Source: Rhizobium sp. TH135 (GTDB taxonomy: Bacteria > Pseudomonadota > Alphaproteobacteria > Rhizobiales > Rhizobiaceae). From it: a DNA stretch of 64,000 nucleotides. A program made the position numbers and the translations under genes. Where the stretch lies: assembly GCF_002855515.1 (NCBI RefSeq), contig NZ_PKRP01000006.1:186001-250000 (forward strand). Direction: 5' to 3'. Position 1 is the stretch's first letter, and every line of letters starts with the position of its first letter. The notes under the pieces were generated by a model, which made no database searches, had not been told where the DNA came from, and saw nothing but the letters and a program-made list of their open reading frames with translations. This document shows, in pieces, positions 8,216 to 17,779 of this stretch.

Positions 8216-8857
8216 TCAGATTTCGGTCAGATAGCGCTGCACCCAGCCGCGCCAGTGGGCGATTGCCTCGGCCTTGCCGGGATAGCGTTTCTCTTCATGC
8301 AGTTGCACGAGCGACTTCATCGCCTGCAGAAGGACGACAGCCATGACCTGCGCCTGTTCCCCGGCGATTGCCGGACGCCAGACTGAGATGATTTCGGCGA
8401 TGCGCCGACGCAAGCCTTCGCGCAGCAGGCCTGGACGTACGCCCGGCTGCTCCCATCGCGCATCGAGAAGGCTGAGTGCCAGACTGCGTTCGGTCGCATG
8501 GGCGACCAGGACATCGAGCAGCCGATCACCGAGCTGCATGGCATCCAAACCAGACGCTTCCGCCTTGATCCGGTACAGCGCTGCCTCGACATGTTCGGCA
8601 TAACGGGCAATCAAGGCGTCGGCGAGCAGATCCTTGTTGGGGAAGAACTGGTAGAGTGAGCCGATCGGGGCGCCAGCACGGGCGGCGATCTCGGTCATGG
8701 TCGCGGCCTTGTAGCCCTGCTCCGCAAAAACGGCGGCCCCGGCGTCGAGAAGCTTGGCGACCCGGGCGATGCCGCGCTTGCGCTTCGGCTCCTTGGCGGT
8801 CGGCGCTGGAGCCGGCTGGGGTGTTGCCGAACTTGACTTTTGCGAGGTCATTCTCAT
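8216..8857 (-). CDS. TetR/AcrR family transcriptional regulator
   Basis: About 213 residues. A disordered Ser/Pro/Ala-rich N-terminal tail precedes the TetR DNA-binding domain (VAKLLDAGAAVFAEQGYKAATMTEIAARAGAPIGSLYQFFPNKDLL), and the C-terminal half is a helical ligand-binding and dimerisation domain. The start is ambiguous: ATGs at 8884, 8857 and 8851 are in frame. It is divergent from the AbrB-type gene at 8957, with a 14-bp inverted repeat between them, so it probably controls itself and that gene. The ligand is unknown. Confidence 0.85.
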   Translation of the reverse strand: MRMTSQKSSSATPQPAPAPTAKEPKRKRGIARVAKLLDAGAAVFAEQGYKAATMTEIAARAGAPIGSLYQFFPNKDLLADALIARYAEHVEAALYRIKAEASGLDAMQLGDRLLDVLVAHATERSLALSLLDARWEQPGVRPGLLREGLRRRIAEIISVWRPAIAGEQAQVMAVVLLQAMKSLVQLHEEKRYPGKAEAIAHWRGWVQRYLTEI

Positions 8858-8869
8858 AAAACTCGATTG

Positions 8870-8883
8870 TGAGGTGCGCCTCA
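8870..8883. promoter_or_regulatory. Inverted repeat TGAGG-N4-CCTCA in the divergent TetR/AbrB promoter region
   Basis: A five-base perfect inverted repeat lies between the divergently transcribed TetR and AbrB genes, the usual position of a TetR operator. It overlaps the upstream-most possible TetR start. Confidence 0.35.
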
Positions 8884-8956
8884 TTTATTTGATGAAATCA
8901 CGCTTTCGTCCAGAACTTTCCCGGAGACGGATCTCAGACGAAGGACGGAGACGCTC

Positions 8957-10120
8957 ATGGCTTCGGACAAGGATCCCGAGACGTTCAAGCAGCCCGACCC
9001 GGACGGCGTTGCGGCTTCCGTCGCCTCGCCGGCATCCGCGGTGAGCGCGCCGCCGCAACCCGGCCTGCTGACACCGCTTCCGGTCATCCTCCGCTGGGCC
9101 ATTCTTCTCGGGCTGTCCTTCGCCATATCAGGCGGCCTTTTCCTTGCGCATATCCCGGGCGCCCTCCTGCTCGGACCCATGGTCGCGGCAATTCTGGTTG
9201 CCACCAATGGAGCGCGGCTTTCCGTCCATCGCTACCCCTACATCTTCGCCCACTCGCTGATCGGCTGCATCATTGCGCGCTCGATCGATCTCGGGACGCT
9301 GTCGACGGTCGCGGATGACTGGCCGATCTTCCTCTCTGTCGTGCTGTCGATCATCGCGGCGAGCAGCCTGCTCGGCTATTTCATGGCGAAAGCGGAGATC
9401 CTGCCAGGCACGACCGCGATCTGGGGAACGTCTGCGGGGGCGGCATCAGCGATGGTGCTGATGGCGGAGGCCCATGGCGGCGATCCGAGGCTCGTCGCCT
9501 TCATGCAATATCTGCGGGTCGCGTTCGTCGCGACCGGGGCCTCGCTGATGGCGGCCTTCGTCTTCAACATCGAAGGGGGCGCCGCCCAGCCCGTCGTCTG
9601 GTTTCCGGAAACCGACTGGCTCGATCTCGGCCTGACACTTGCGGCGGCAATCGCTGCGGCTTCGGTCGGCGCCTGGCTTCGCATACCGGCCGGGACCATG
9701 CTCCTGCCGCTCATTGCCACGACGATCTTGCATGTGACGGGCTACATCGCCTTGCTTCTGCCCGAATGGCTGCTGGCGCTGGGATATGGTGTGATCGGCT
9801 GGCGGATCGGGCTGTCGTTTACCCGGCGGATCTTGCGGCATGCGGCAAGTGCCCTGCCCCAGATCGTCGGCTCGATCCTTGTGCTGATGGCATTTGGCGG
9901 CGGGCTCGCCTTCCTGCTCTGGTCGCTGCATGGCATCGACCCGCTGACCGCCTATCTCGCAACGAGCCCCGGCGGGCTCGATTCGATCGCGATCATCGCC
10001 GCGACGACGCCCGTCGACATGTCCTTCATCATGGCGCTGCAGACCATGCGGCTGATCCTGATCATTCTGATCGGACCGACGATTTCGGACTTCGTCGCAA
10101 GGCGGGTGGCGAAGGGCTGA
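8957..10120 (+). CDS. AbrB family membrane protein (putative ammonia monooxygenase-like, PF05145)
   Basis: A protein of 387 residues. After a soluble Pro/Ala-rich N-terminus of about 45 residues, it has about ten membrane helices in two repeated halves, with GWxIG-type turns (GYGVIGWRIGLSFTRRIL) and the TSPGGLDSIAIIAATT motif near the end, as in AbrB-duplication membrane proteins. These are often mislabelled as ammonia monooxygenases or regulators; their transport or enzymatic role is unproven. It begins 8 bases after a GGACGGAG ribosome-binding site. The TetR regulator is divergent. Confidence 0.82.
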   Translation: MASDKDPETFKQPDPDGVAASVASPASAVSAPPQPGLLTPLPVILRWAILLGLSFAISGGLFLAHIPGALLLGPMVAAILVATNGARLSVHRYPYIFAHSLIGCIIARSIDLGTLSTVADDWPIFLSVVLSIIAASSLLGYFMAKAEILPGTTAIWGTSAGAASAMVLMAEAHGGDPRLVAFMQYLRVAFVATGASLMAAFVFNIEGGAAQPVVWFPETDWLDLGLTLAAAIAAASVGAWLRIPAGTMLLPLIATTILHVTGYIALLLPEWLLALGYGVIGWRIGLSFTRRILRHAASALPQIVGSILVLMAFGGGLAFLLWSLHGIDPLTAYLATSPGGLDSIAIIAATTPVDMSFIMALQTMRLILIILIGPTISDFVARRVAKG

Positions 10121-10141
10121 GCGCCCTTCGCACAATCACAT

Positions 10142-11083
10142 TCAGTCGCGCGGGAATTCGAGACCCATCTCGCGGAAGCGCTCGGGGTCGTTACCCCAGT
10201 TCTCGCGCACCTTGACGAAGAGGAAGAGGTGCACCGGCTGCTCGAGGATCTCGGACATCTCCTTGCGGGAGGCTGTGGAGATCGACTTGATCGCATCGCC
10301 GTTCTTGCCAAGCACAATCTTCTTCTGGCTGTCGCGCTCGACATAGATGACCTGCTCGATGCGGACGGAACCGTCCTTGCGCTCTTCCCACTTCTCAGTC
10401 TCGACATGCGAAGAATAGGGAAGCTCCTGGTGCAGGCGCAGGAACAGCTTCTCGCGGGTGATTTCGGCCGCGAGCTGGCGCATCGGCAGATCCGAGATCT
10501 GGTCTTCCGGATAATACCAGGGACCTTCCGGGAAGGTTTCGGCCAGGTAGTCCATGATGTCGTCGCAGCCCGAGCCCGTGGTCGCCGAGATCATGAAGGT
10601 GCGGTCGAATTTGACGGCTTCGTTAGCTGTCTCGGCAAGCTTGAACAGGTCTTCATGGCGCACGCGGTCGATCTTGTTCAAAACAAGGATCTTCGGCTGC
10701 GGCACATCCTTCAGCGCTTCCAGGATCGCCTCGGCATCACCGCGCAGGCCCCGTTCGCTGTCGATGAGCAGCAGGATGATGTCGGCATCCTTGGCGCCGC
10801 CCCAGGCTGATGTCACCATGGCGCGGTCCAGCTTGCGACGCGGCTTGAAAATGCCGGGCGTGTCCATGAAGACGATCTGGGCGTTCTTGTGGATCGCGAT
10901 GCCGCGCATCACAGCGCGGGTCGTCTGCACCTTGTGGCTGACGATCGACACCTTGGCACCGACGAAGCGGTTGACCAACGTCGACTTGCCGGCATTGGTG
11001 GGGCCGATCAAGGCTACGAAGCCGGATCGGGTCGGGGTGTTGACGATGGCTTCGCCGCCGTCCTCTGTCTCTATCTCGGTCAT
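10142..11083 (-). CDS. era: GTPase Era
   Basis: A protein of 313 residues. The GTPase domain shows G1 GPTNAGKST, G3 DTPGIF, G4 NKID and G5 SATTGSG; the C-terminal KH domain contains VIYVERDSQKKIVLGKNGDAIKSI. Era binds the 3' end of 16S rRNA and helps mature the small ribosomal subunit. ATG 11083 was preferred to TTG 11092. It lies 9 bases after rnc, in the operon lepB-rnc-era. Confidence 0.96.
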   Translation of the reverse strand: MTEIETEDGGEAIVNTPTRSGFVALIGPTNAGKSTLVNRFVGAKVSIVSHKVQTTRAVMRGIAIHKNAQIVFMDTPGIFKPRRKLDRAMVTSAWGGAKDADIILLLIDSERGLRGDAEAILEALKDVPQPKILVLNKIDRVRHEDLFKLAETANEAVKFDRTFMISATTGSGCDDIMDYLAETFPEGPWYYPEDQISDLPMRQLAAEITREKLFLRLHQELPYSSHVETEKWEERKDGSVRIEQVIYVERDSQKKIVLGKNGDAIKSISTASRKEMSEILEQPVHLFLFVKVRENWGNDPERFREMGLEFPRD

Positions 11084-11092
11084 GGTGTCCAA

Positions 11093-11818
11093 TCAGTTGG
11101 CGTCGGAGGGCTTTGCCCAGACGCCTTCGCGTTCGAGTATCTTGGTCGCGGCCACCTGTTCGGCGGCACGCTTGGAACGATCGATGCCGATCTCGGGCTT
11201 CAGACCCGGGATCTCGACGATCACCGTGAAGCGGGGATCATGATCCGGTCCGGAGCGATCGGCAACCTTGTAGTTGGGCGGCGCGCCATACCTGGCATGC
11301 GTCCATTCCTGCAATTCGGTCTTGGCGTCACGGCGAGCGCCGTCGGCGCGGGCAGCACGGCCCTGCCAGTATTTCAGGATGAAGCCGCGGGCGGCCTCCA
11401 ATCCTGCTTCGAGATAGATCGCGGCGATCAGGCTCTCGACCACGTCGGCGCGAACATTCAGCATGTTCTTCGCGGTGATCTTCTTCACGTCCGAGCCGGT
11501 GCGGATGAAGCGGTGCAGCTCCATCTCGTCGGCCACCGAGGCGCAGGCCTCGGCGCTGACCAGCTGGTTGAAGCGCACGGAGAGTTCGCCCTCGGCCGCA
11601 TCGCGGAAGGTGGTGAAGAGCATTTCGGCGACACACAGGCCGAGCACCCGGTCGCCTAGGAACTCAAGCCGTTCGTAGTCGCCTTTCTTGCCCCGCGAGA
11701 CCTGGGCGCTGGCATGGGTCAGCGCGCGCATCAGGCGGTCGCGGTCGGCGAACTTGTGGCCGATCGCAACTTCGAGCTGCGTCCAATCCTTTTCGCCGAC
11801 CACCTTCTTGTTCGTCAT
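11093..11818 (-). CDS. rnc: Ribonuclease III
   Basis: A protein of 241 residues. The RNase III signature ERLEFLGDRVLGL with its metal-binding acidic residues lies in the N-terminal half, and a double-stranded RNA-binding domain occupies the C-terminus (TELQEWTHARYGAPPNYKV ... KRAAEQVAATKILE). It processes rRNA precursors and structured mRNAs. The start ATG at 11818 overlaps the lepB stop codon (ATGA), indicating translational coupling; a longer reading to 11863 is not needed. Confidence 0.96.
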   Translation of the reverse strand: MTNKKVVGEKDWTQLEVAIGHKFADRDRLMRALTHASAQVSRGKKGDYERLEFLGDRVLGLCVAEMLFTTFRDAAEGELSVRFNQLVSAEACASVADEMELHRFIRTGSDVKKITAKNMLNVRADVVESLIAAIYLEAGLEAARGFILKYWQGRAARADGARRDAKTELQEWTHARYGAPPNYKVADRSGPDHDPRFTVIVEIPGLKPEIGIDRSKRAAEQVAATKILEREGVWAKPSDAN

Positions 11819-12552
11819 TCGACCACCTTGAACAGGCGATCCCAACGCATGTTGGCCGGCCACTTCCAGACTTCGCGGAACGAGGTGTCGTTGCCGAGCG
11901 AGAAGAAGATCAGCGAGGCTTTGCCGATCAGGTTTTCGGCCGGCACGAAGCCGACGTCGAAGCGGCTGTCGAGCGAGTTGTCGCGGTTGTCGCCCATCGC
12001 GAAATAATGGCCTTCCGGCACGATGAATTCGCGGGTGTCGTCACCGCGGGTGCCCTGGGCCTGGTCGAGCGTGTCGTAGCTCACGCCGTTTTCCAGCGTC
12101 TCGCGGAAGACCGGCACATCCGTACCCGGATCCATACGGTAGTCGGAGGTAAAGACACCGTCCTGGATCTTCGGCACAGGCTGGCCGTTGACCTGCAGCA
12201 CGCCGCCGATCACCTGAATCCGGTCGCCCGGCAGGCCGACGATGCGCTTGATGTAGTCGATGCTGGGGTTCGGCGGGAAACGGAAGACGGCGATGTCGCC
12301 GCGCTCTGGTTCGCTCGCGAAAATGCGGCCTTCGAAGAGGTTCGGCGAGAAGGGCAGCGAATACTTCGAATAGCCGTAGGAGAACTTGTTGACGAAGATG
12401 TAGTCGCCAACCAGCAGCGTCGGCATCATCGAGCCGGATGGAATCGTGAAGGGCTGAAAGAACACGGTCCGGATCACCATGGCCAGGAGAAGAGCCTGGA
12501 TGATGACCTTGACGTTTTCCCAAAGGGCACTTTGCTTCTTTTCGTCGCTCAC
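11815..12552 (-). CDS. lepB: Signal peptidase I
   Basis: A protein of 245 residues. One N-terminal membrane helix (VIIQALLLAMVIRTVFF) is followed by the catalytic serine in PSGSMMPTL, the catalytic lysine in DYIKRIVGLPGD, and the conserved GDNRDNSLDSR box. It removes signal peptides from exported proteins at the outer face of the inner membrane. It is the first gene of the overlapping lepB-rnc-era group, with acpS about 100 bases upstream on the same strand. Confidence 0.96.
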   Translation of the reverse strand: MSDEKKQSALWENVKVIIQALLLAMVIRTVFFQPFTIPSGSMMPTLLVGDYIFVNKFSYGYSKYSLPFSPNLFEGRIFASEPERGDIAVFRFPPNPSIDYIKRIVGLPGDRIQVIGGVLQVNGQPVPKIQDGVFTSDYRMDPGTDVPVFRETLENGVSYDTLDQAQGTRGDDTREFIVPEGHYFAMGDNRDNSLDSRFDVGFVPAENLIGKASLIFFSLGNDTSFREVWKWPANMRWDRLFKVVE

Positions 12553-12649
12553 GCGGATCGGTTCCTTCTTGCGAAAATCCTGCTCTCTCTAGTCGGTTCG
12601 GGCGAGCGCGGCAACCGCGTAGCCCCGCCGACCAGCGCGACCAGTTAAC

Positions 12650-13054
12650 TCAGCGGCTTTCTGGCAGGGCTTCAACGATGACGAATGCCTGGGCATAGGG
12701 AAATTCGTCGGTGATGGTCAGATGGATCTGGGCGACATGCCCTGGCGGCAAAAGTCGCTCGAGGCATTTCGCAGCGCCGCCGGTCAGTTCAAGGCCGGGT
12801 TTGCCGTTTGGCAGATTGACGACGCCCATCTCCTTCCAGAAGACGCCCTCGGCGATGCCGGTGCCGAGTGCCTTGGCCATGGCTTCCTTGGCTGCAAAAC
12901 GCTTGGCATAGGAAGCGGCGCAGTCCTTGCGGCCATTCGAGCGCGCCTGCTCTTCATCGGTGAAGCAGCGGGCAGTGAACTTCTCGCCGAATCTGTCGAT
13001 CGACTTCTCAATTCTTCTGATGTCGACGAGGTCGCTTCCAATGCCGATAATCAT
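12650..13054 (-). CDS. acpS: Holo-[acyl-carrier-protein] synthase
   Basis: A protein of 134 residues with the AcpS motifs: [13 protein letters not shown] at the N-terminus (metal-binding Asp) and [15 protein letters not shown] (metal-binding Glu). It transfers 4'-phosphopantetheine from CoA to the acyl carrier protein. It starts 1 base after the stop of the DUF2062 gene. In E. coli pdxJ sits directly before acpS; no pdxJ is present in this window. Confidence 0.96.
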   Translation of the reverse strand: MIIGIGSDLVDIRRIEKSIDRFGEKFTARCFTDEEQARSNGRKDCAASYAKRFAAKEAMAKALGTGIAEGVFWKEMGVVNLPNGKPGLELTGGAAKCLERLLPPGHVAQIHLTITDEFPYAQAFVIVEALPESR

Positions 13055-13055
13055 G

Positions 13056-13637
13056 TCAGACGCTCGATCCCTGGAGAGCTTCGTTGAGGCGGGCGCGGGC
13101 CCGTGCGGCTAGGCGCTCGCGACGGCGCGCCTGAAACTTCGCCACGGTGAAATAGATCACGCAATAGCTGATCGCACCACTGACGACGGCCAGTGGGACG
13201 GCACCGACCAACATCGGCTTCAGGATGGGCTGCCACATGCTCTCGATCGCGTAGAGGGAAAACTTGCGTTCAAGATCGACGCTGTCCCCGGCCGGCGCCC
13301 CATTGCCGATGAGCCGATGCCCGACCTCCCAGGTCGCCGCCCAAATAAATGGAAACGTCAGCGGATTCCCGAAAGCCGTACCGAGCGCTGCAGCGACCAT
13401 ATTACCGGCAACAAGGTAGGCAATCGCGAAAGCCAGGAGGAAATGCAGGCCGATGAACGGCGTCCAGGAAGAGACGATCCCGGCCACGACGCCGGCAGCG
13501 ATCGCATGGGGCGTTGCCGACAGGCGCAGAATGCGCTTGCTCAGGTAGTGGAACGACCGGATGAAGCCACGACGCGGCCAGAGAAGCTCACGCAACTTCG
13601 TCAGGGAGGAAACCGGTTGGCGTCGTCGAAACAGCAT
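13056..13637 (-). CDS. DUF2062 domain-containing membrane protein
   Basis: A protein of 193 residues. A basic N-terminus ([25 protein letters not shown]) is followed by the DUF2062 core ([26 protein letters not shown] and [10 protein letters not shown]), with three or so membrane helices and a strongly basic C-terminal tail ([18 protein letters not shown]). ATG 13637 gives the expected length; the longer reading to 13814 covers the neighbouring terminator. It abuts acpS, so it is likely cotranscribed with acpS and possibly lepB. Function unknown. Confidence 0.85.
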   Translation of the reverse strand: MLFRRRQPVSSLTKLRELLWPRRGFIRSFHYLSKRILRLSATPHAIAAGVVAGIVSSWTPFIGLHFLLAFAIAYLVAGNMVAAALGTAFGNPLTFPFIWAATWEVGHRLIGNGAPAGDSVDLERKFSLYAIESMWQPILKPMLVGAVPLAVVSGAISYCVIYFTVAKFQARRRERLAARARARLNEALQGSSV

Positions 13638-13695
13638 GCGGGATATGTAGTTGATCCGAGGCGGTTTCGGCAAGGAAAAGCGGCTCGCGGCGTGG

Positions 13696-13730
13696 CCAAA
13701 AAGCAAAGACGCCGGCATTGAACCGGCGTC
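13696..13730 (-). terminator. Rho-independent terminator (leftward)
   Basis: Stem GACGCCGG/CCGGCGTC with a seven-base loop at 13708-13730, followed on the minus strand by TTTGCTTTTT. It lies downstream of the DUF1127 gene and upstream of DUF2062. Confidence 0.8.
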
Positions 13731-13791
13731 GCATCTCAGACCAGAGATCACTGATTGTTTGACCGGTGACCCGATCTGGTCGGTCGGCGCA

Positions 13792-13941
13792 TCAGCCGCG
13801 GCGGAACATGCCACGGTCGATTTCGCGCTGCCGGTATTCCAGGTCGACGAGATCGCGGGCGCCGTTCAGGTAGCTCATTTCACGTTCTGCAACGGTCGGA
13901 ACGCGAAGGGCGCGGGCGAATTTGCGGATCGGAGTAAACAT
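13792..13941 (-). CDS. DUF1127 domain-containing small protein
   Basis: A 49-residue basic protein (begins MFTPIRKFARALR; core LNGARDLVDLEYRQREIDRG). This is the DUF1127/YjiS-like motif found in many copies in rhizobia. Small DUF1127 proteins have been linked to phosphate and carbon metabolism and RNA turnover in related bacteria. It has its own promoter region (13942-14170, otherwise empty) and a strong terminator. Confidence 0.82.
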   Translation of the reverse strand: MFTPIRKFARALRVPTVAEREMSYLNGARDLVDLEYRQREIDRGMFRRG

Positions 13942-14170
13942 CGTTTTGTCCTCGGTTCTTTGTCTTCATCTGTTGACCGAGATATAATGGTGCGGCGCAC
14001 AATCAACCAGAGACAAGAACTGACGTCAGCCATGCGCAAAGCGCATAGCGAAGGGTCGAGGTTTACGAATTAGGCAGGATTGTGATGAAAAGTGAGGCAG
14101 GAAGGACGGCTGCGAGGCGACCGGGCGGATATCATCCGCACCGGTCATGTCTTCGAGACGGCGGATCGGC

Positions 14171-16399
14171 TCAGTCGTAAACGCGCTTCACCGTCGAGAT
14201 ACAGTCGAGTTCCTTGAGCTCGCCGAGCAACTGGCTCAGCTGGCGCAGGTCCCAGACCTCGAGATCGATCCCCATCTCCGTAAAGTCGGTGGCGATGCGG
14301 ATCATGTTGAGGACGCGGATGTTGATGTCGAGGCGGGCGACACATTGCGCGACGGTTGCGAGCGTGCCCGGCTCGTTCAGTGCGTTGATCAGGATGCGGG
14401 CGACGAAGCGCGACTTGTTCGCCTCATCGAGATCCCAGCGCACATCGATCCAGCGCTCCGGCTCGTTTTCGAAGCGCTGCAGGGCAGATGCCTGGATCGG
14501 GTAGATGGTGATGCCCTTGCCGTCTTCCATGATGCCGACGATTCGATCTCCGGGGACAGCACCGGCTGGCGCAAAATGCACCTCGGCATTGCCGGAGAGA
14601 CCGCGGATCGGCAGCGGGTCGGGGCCGTCACCTGCCGTCGGCACATCGCCCTTGGGATGGGCGGGACCGGGGATCTTGAAGACCATGCCATTGGCACTGT
14701 TCATCGCAAACCAGCCCTCATCCGAGGAAGGCTTCACCGTGACGCGCTCGTCCTGGTAGTCGGGGAAGACGGCGCGCAGGACGTCGAGCGAGGAGGTCTC
14801 GCCACGACCGACGGAGGCGATTGCGTCTTCCACATCGCGCTGGCCGAGGCGATGCAGCGCCGGACGCAGCGTATCCTTGGAGAAGATCTTGCCGGCGCGC
14901 TCGAAGGTGCGCTCGAGGATGCGCTGGCCGAGGCCTGCATATTGCTTGCGGATCGCCATGCGGGTGGCGCGGCGGATGGCGGCGCGCGCCTTGCCGGTGA
15001 CGACGATCTCTTCCCAGGCGGCAGGCGGCACCTGCACGCCAGAGCGGATGATCTCGACTTCATCACCATTCGACAGGCGGGTGACCAGCGGCATGATCGA
15101 GCCGTTGATCTTGGCGCCGACACAGGTATCGCCGACATTGGTGTGGACGGCATAGGCGAAGTCGATCGGGGTCGCGCCACGCGGAAGCGCGATCAGCTTG
15201 CCCTTGGGCGTGAAGCAGAAGACCTGGTCCTGGAAGAGTTCGAGCTTGGTGTGCTCGAGGAATTCTTCCGGATTGTCGCCTTCGGCCAGCGCCTCGATCG
15301 TGTGGCGGAGCCAGGAATAGGCGTTGCTCTCGCGCTTCAGCGGCTCGTTGGGATCGCCGTTTTCGCCATCCTTGTAGAGGCTGTGGGCGGCAATACCGTA
15401 TTCGGCGATGTCGTGCATACGGCGCGTGCGGATCTGCAGTTCGATACGCTGGCGCGACGGGCCGACGATCGTGGTGTGGATCGAGCGGTAGTCGTTCTGC
15501 TTCGGCGTCGAGATATAGTCCTTGAAGCGACCGGGCACGACGCGCCAGCGGGTATGCACAATGCCGAGCGCCCGGTAGCAGCCGGGGATGTCGTCGACCA
15601 GGATACGGAAACCATAGACGTCCGAGAGCTGTTCGAAGGAGAGTGACTTCGACTGCATCTTGCGGAAGACGGAGTAAGGCTTCTTCTGGCGGCCCTTGAC
15701 CGAGGGGGTCAACAGGCCGTTCGCCACAAGGAGATCGCGCAGTTCGTCCTCGATCTTGGTGATCAGGCCTTCGTTGCGGGTCGAAAGCTCCGAGAGGCGG
15801 TTGGTCACCGTCTCATAGGCTTCCGGGTTCATGTAGCGGAAGGACAGGTCCTCCAGCTCGTCGCGCATGTCCTGCATACCCATGCGGCCGGCGAGCGGCG
15901 CATAGATTTCCATCGTCTCTTCGGAAATGCGGGCGCGCTTGTCGTCGCGCATATGCTCGAGCGTGCGCATGTTGTGCAAGCGGTCGGCGAGCTTGACGAG
16001 GAGAACGCGGACGTCGTCGGAAATGGCGAGCAGCAGCTTGCGCAGGTTTTCGGCCTGCTTGGCCTTCTTGGTGACGAGGTCGAGCTTCTTGATCTTGGTC
16101 AGGCCCTCGACCAGGCGGCCGATATCCTCTCCGAAGAGTTCGTCGATCTCGGCGCGGGTGGCCGAGGTGTCCTCGATCGTGTCGTGCAGCAGGGCGACCG
16201 CAATCGTCGATTCGTCGAGATGCATGTCGGTGAGGATGGCGGCAACTTCGAGCGGGTGGGAGATATAGGGGTCCCCGCTGGCGCGTGTCTGCTTGCCGTG
16301 CTTTTGCATGGCATAGACATAGGCCTTGTTCAGCAGAGCTTCGTTGGCATCGGGCTTGTATTTCTGCACCCGCTCCACGAGCTCGTATTGCCGCATCAT
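14171..16399 (-). CDS. rel: Bifunctional (p)ppGpp synthetase/hydrolase (RelA/SpoT homologue)
   Basis: A protein of 742 residues. In order: an HD hydrolase domain (about 25-180, with SHPLEVAAIL, LLHDTIEDT and KLADRLHNMRTL), a synthetase domain (about 240-350, with RFKDYISTPKQNDYRSIHTTI), a TGS domain (about 395-455, FTPKGKLIALPRGATPIDFAYAVHT), and a C-terminal ACT domain (FVARILINALNEPGTLA ...). Both active sites look intact, so it should make and degrade (p)ppGpp in the stringent response. ATG 16399 (MMRQYELVERV) matches the usual rhizobial start. It follows rpoZ on the same strand, but a terminator lies between them. Confidence 0.96.
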   Translation of the reverse strand: MMRQYELVERVQKYKPDANEALLNKAYVYAMQKHGKQTRASGDPYISHPLEVAAILTDMHLDESTIAVALLHDTIEDTSATRAEIDELFGEDIGRLVEGLTKIKKLDLVTKKAKQAENLRKLLLAISDDVRVLLVKLADRLHNMRTLEHMRDDKRARISEETMEIYAPLAGRMGMQDMRDELEDLSFRYMNPEAYETVTNRLSELSTRNEGLITKIEDELRDLLVANGLLTPSVKGRQKKPYSVFRKMQSKSLSFEQLSDVYGFRILVDDIPGCYRALGIVHTRWRVVPGRFKDYISTPKQNDYRSIHTTIVGPSRQRIELQIRTRRMHDIAEYGIAAHSLYKDGENGDPNEPLKRESNAYSWLRHTIEALAEGDNPEEFLEHTKLELFQDQVFCFTPKGKLIALPRGATPIDFAYAVHTNVGDTCVGAKINGSIMPLVTRLSNGDEVEIIRSGVQVPPAAWEEIVVTGKARAAIRRATRMAIRKQYAGLGQRILERTFERAGKIFSKDTLRPALHRLGQRDVEDAIASVGRGETSSLDVLRAVFPDYQDERVTVKPSSDEGWFAMNSANGMVFKIPGPAHPKGDVPTAGDGPDPLPIRGLSGNAEVHFAPAGAVPGDRIVGIMEDGKGITIYPIQASALQRFENEPERWIDVRWDLDEANKSRFVARILINALNEPGTLATVAQCVARLDINIRVLNMIRIATDFTEMGIDLEVWDLRQLSQLLGELKELDCISTVKRVYD

Positions 16400-16420
16400 T
16401 CCACTCGTCTCCACAAACGA

Positions 16421-16449
16421 AAAAGCGCGCCAGTCGAGACGACTGGCGC
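16421..16449 (-). terminator. Rho-independent terminator between rpoZ and rel
   Basis: A perfect ten-base stem GCGCCAGTCG/CGACTGGCGC with a three-base loop (16427-16449), followed on the minus strand by a T run at 16425-16421. It should separate most rpoZ transcripts from rel. Confidence 0.82.
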
Positions 16450-16497
16450 ACACTCATCCTACAGTCAGATCAAGACTTAAGTCTGATCTGTTGACGA

Positions 16498-16899
16498 TTA
16501 GTAATCGTCGCTCTTTTCCGGCGGCACGAGGCCTTCGATACCGGCCAGAAGCTCTTCTTCCGACATTTGGTCGAAGGTGAGCGTTTCCGGCAGTTCGTCC
16601 TCTTCGTCGCCCTTGCCGGCGGTGCCGGTGTTGGAGAGCATCGAGCTCGGCTCCTGCTCCGGCTCGTCGACTTCGACGTGCTTCTGCAGCGAATGGATCA
16701 GATCTTCCTTCAGGTCGTCGGGCGAGAGCGTCTCGTCGGCGATTTCGCGCAGAGCGACGACCGGGTTCTTGTCCTTGTCGCGATCGATGGTGATCGGTGC
16801 GCCCTGCGAGATCTGGCGGGCGCGGTGGCTTGCGAGCAGAACGAGCTCGAAGCGGTTCTCGACTTTGTCGATGCAATCTTCAACGGTGACACGGGCCAT
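16498..16899 (-). CDS. rpoZ: DNA-directed RNA polymerase omega subunit
   Basis: A protein of 133 residues. The N-terminal omega core ([31 protein letters not shown]) is followed by [11 protein letters not shown], with an acidic low-complexity C-terminal extension usual in alphaproteobacteria. Omega helps assemble RNA polymerase and forms part of a (p)ppGpp site in proteobacteria, which fits its place beside rel. The start at 16899 follows an AGGACAGGCA-type ribosome-binding site. Confidence 0.95.
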   Translation of the reverse strand: MARVTVEDCIDKVENRFELVLLASHRARQISQGAPITIDRDKDKNPVVALREIADETLSPDDLKEDLIHSLQKHVEVDEPEQEPSSMLSNTGTAGKGDEEDELPETLTFDQMSEEELLAGIEGLVPPEKSDDY

Positions 16900-17194
16900 T
16901 GCCTGTCCTTTGCGGTCATGAATGCGAGGGATTGACGGCTGCGATACAGGCAATGGAGGGCAAATTCAAGTTTTTCGTGCCGACGCCCCGCCAAGCCCAA
17001 AAATGAAGGCCGGAAAACACCCTTTTTACACCACATTTCAACCTCAAGCTGCTTGGATTGGACAATGCGATGCCCTAGATAGATTCTTATATGATCATTT
17101 CATAATTTAATGGAACGGTCATATCTTGAGAGGCAAGGTATTGTTTTGATTGCCGTTTGCCGAGACTGTTCATATTTGACCTAAGGATATCCGA

Positions 17195-17779
17195 ATGTTC
17201 GATCCTCGCGAGAAAATTGCTCTCTTCATCGACGGCGCCAATCTTTACGCCGCGTCCAAGAGCCTCGGCTTCGACATCGACTATCGCAAGCTCCTGAAGG
17301 CATTCCAGAAGCGCGGCTATCTGCTTCGCGCATACTACTACACCGCCCTCATCGAGGATCAGGAATATTCCTCGATCCGCCCGCTGATCGACTGGCTGGA
17401 CTATAACGGCTACAAGGTCGTGACCAAGCCGGCGAAGGAATTCACCGACAGCATGGGCCGCCGCAAGGTCAAGGGCAACATGGATATCGAGCTCGCGATC
17501 GACGCGATGGAACAGTCCGAGACGGTCGACCATCTCGTGCTCTTCTCCGGCGACGGCGATTTCACCACGTTGGTCGAAGCGCTGCAGCGCAAGGGCCGCA
17601 AGGTCTCGGTCGTTTCGACCATGGCGACGCAACCGCCGATGATCGCCGACGACCTGCGCCGCCAGTCGGACCATTTCATCGACTTGATGACGCTGAAGCC
17701 GGAAATCGGCCGCGACCCATCAGAACGCGGCATGCCGCGCGCACCGGAGCCGGCGACGGCCAGCGAAGACGAACACTAA
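17195..17779 (+). CDS. NYN domain (LabA/DUF88-type) putative ribonuclease
   Basis: A protein of 194 residues. The PIN-like NYN fold is clear: the first acidic site FIDGANLYAA near residue 15, a central GNMDIELAIDAM (second Asp), and LFSGDGDFTTLVEAL (third acidic cluster), followed by GRKVSVVS. Proteins of this group are predicted RNA-binding nucleases; the target is unknown. The C-terminal tail is acidic and disordered. It is divergent from rpoZ, with an AT-rich promoter region between them. Confidence 0.85.
   Translation: MFDPREKIALFIDGANLYAASKSLGFDIDYRKLLKAFQKRGYLLRAYYYTALIEDQEYSSIRPLIDWLDYNGYKVVTKPAKEFTDSMGRRKVKGNMDIELAIDAMEQSETVDHLVLFSGDGDFTTLVEALQRKGRKVSVVSTMATQPPMIADDLRRQSDHFIDLMTLKPEIGRDPSERGMPRAPEPATASEDEH

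Noticed and set aside
14147..15646. A 499-codon rightward reading frame opposite rel
   Set aside because: It is the antisense shadow of the strongly conserved rel gene; it has no family motifs and is rich in Asp/Gly/Arg from the GC-rich complementary strand.
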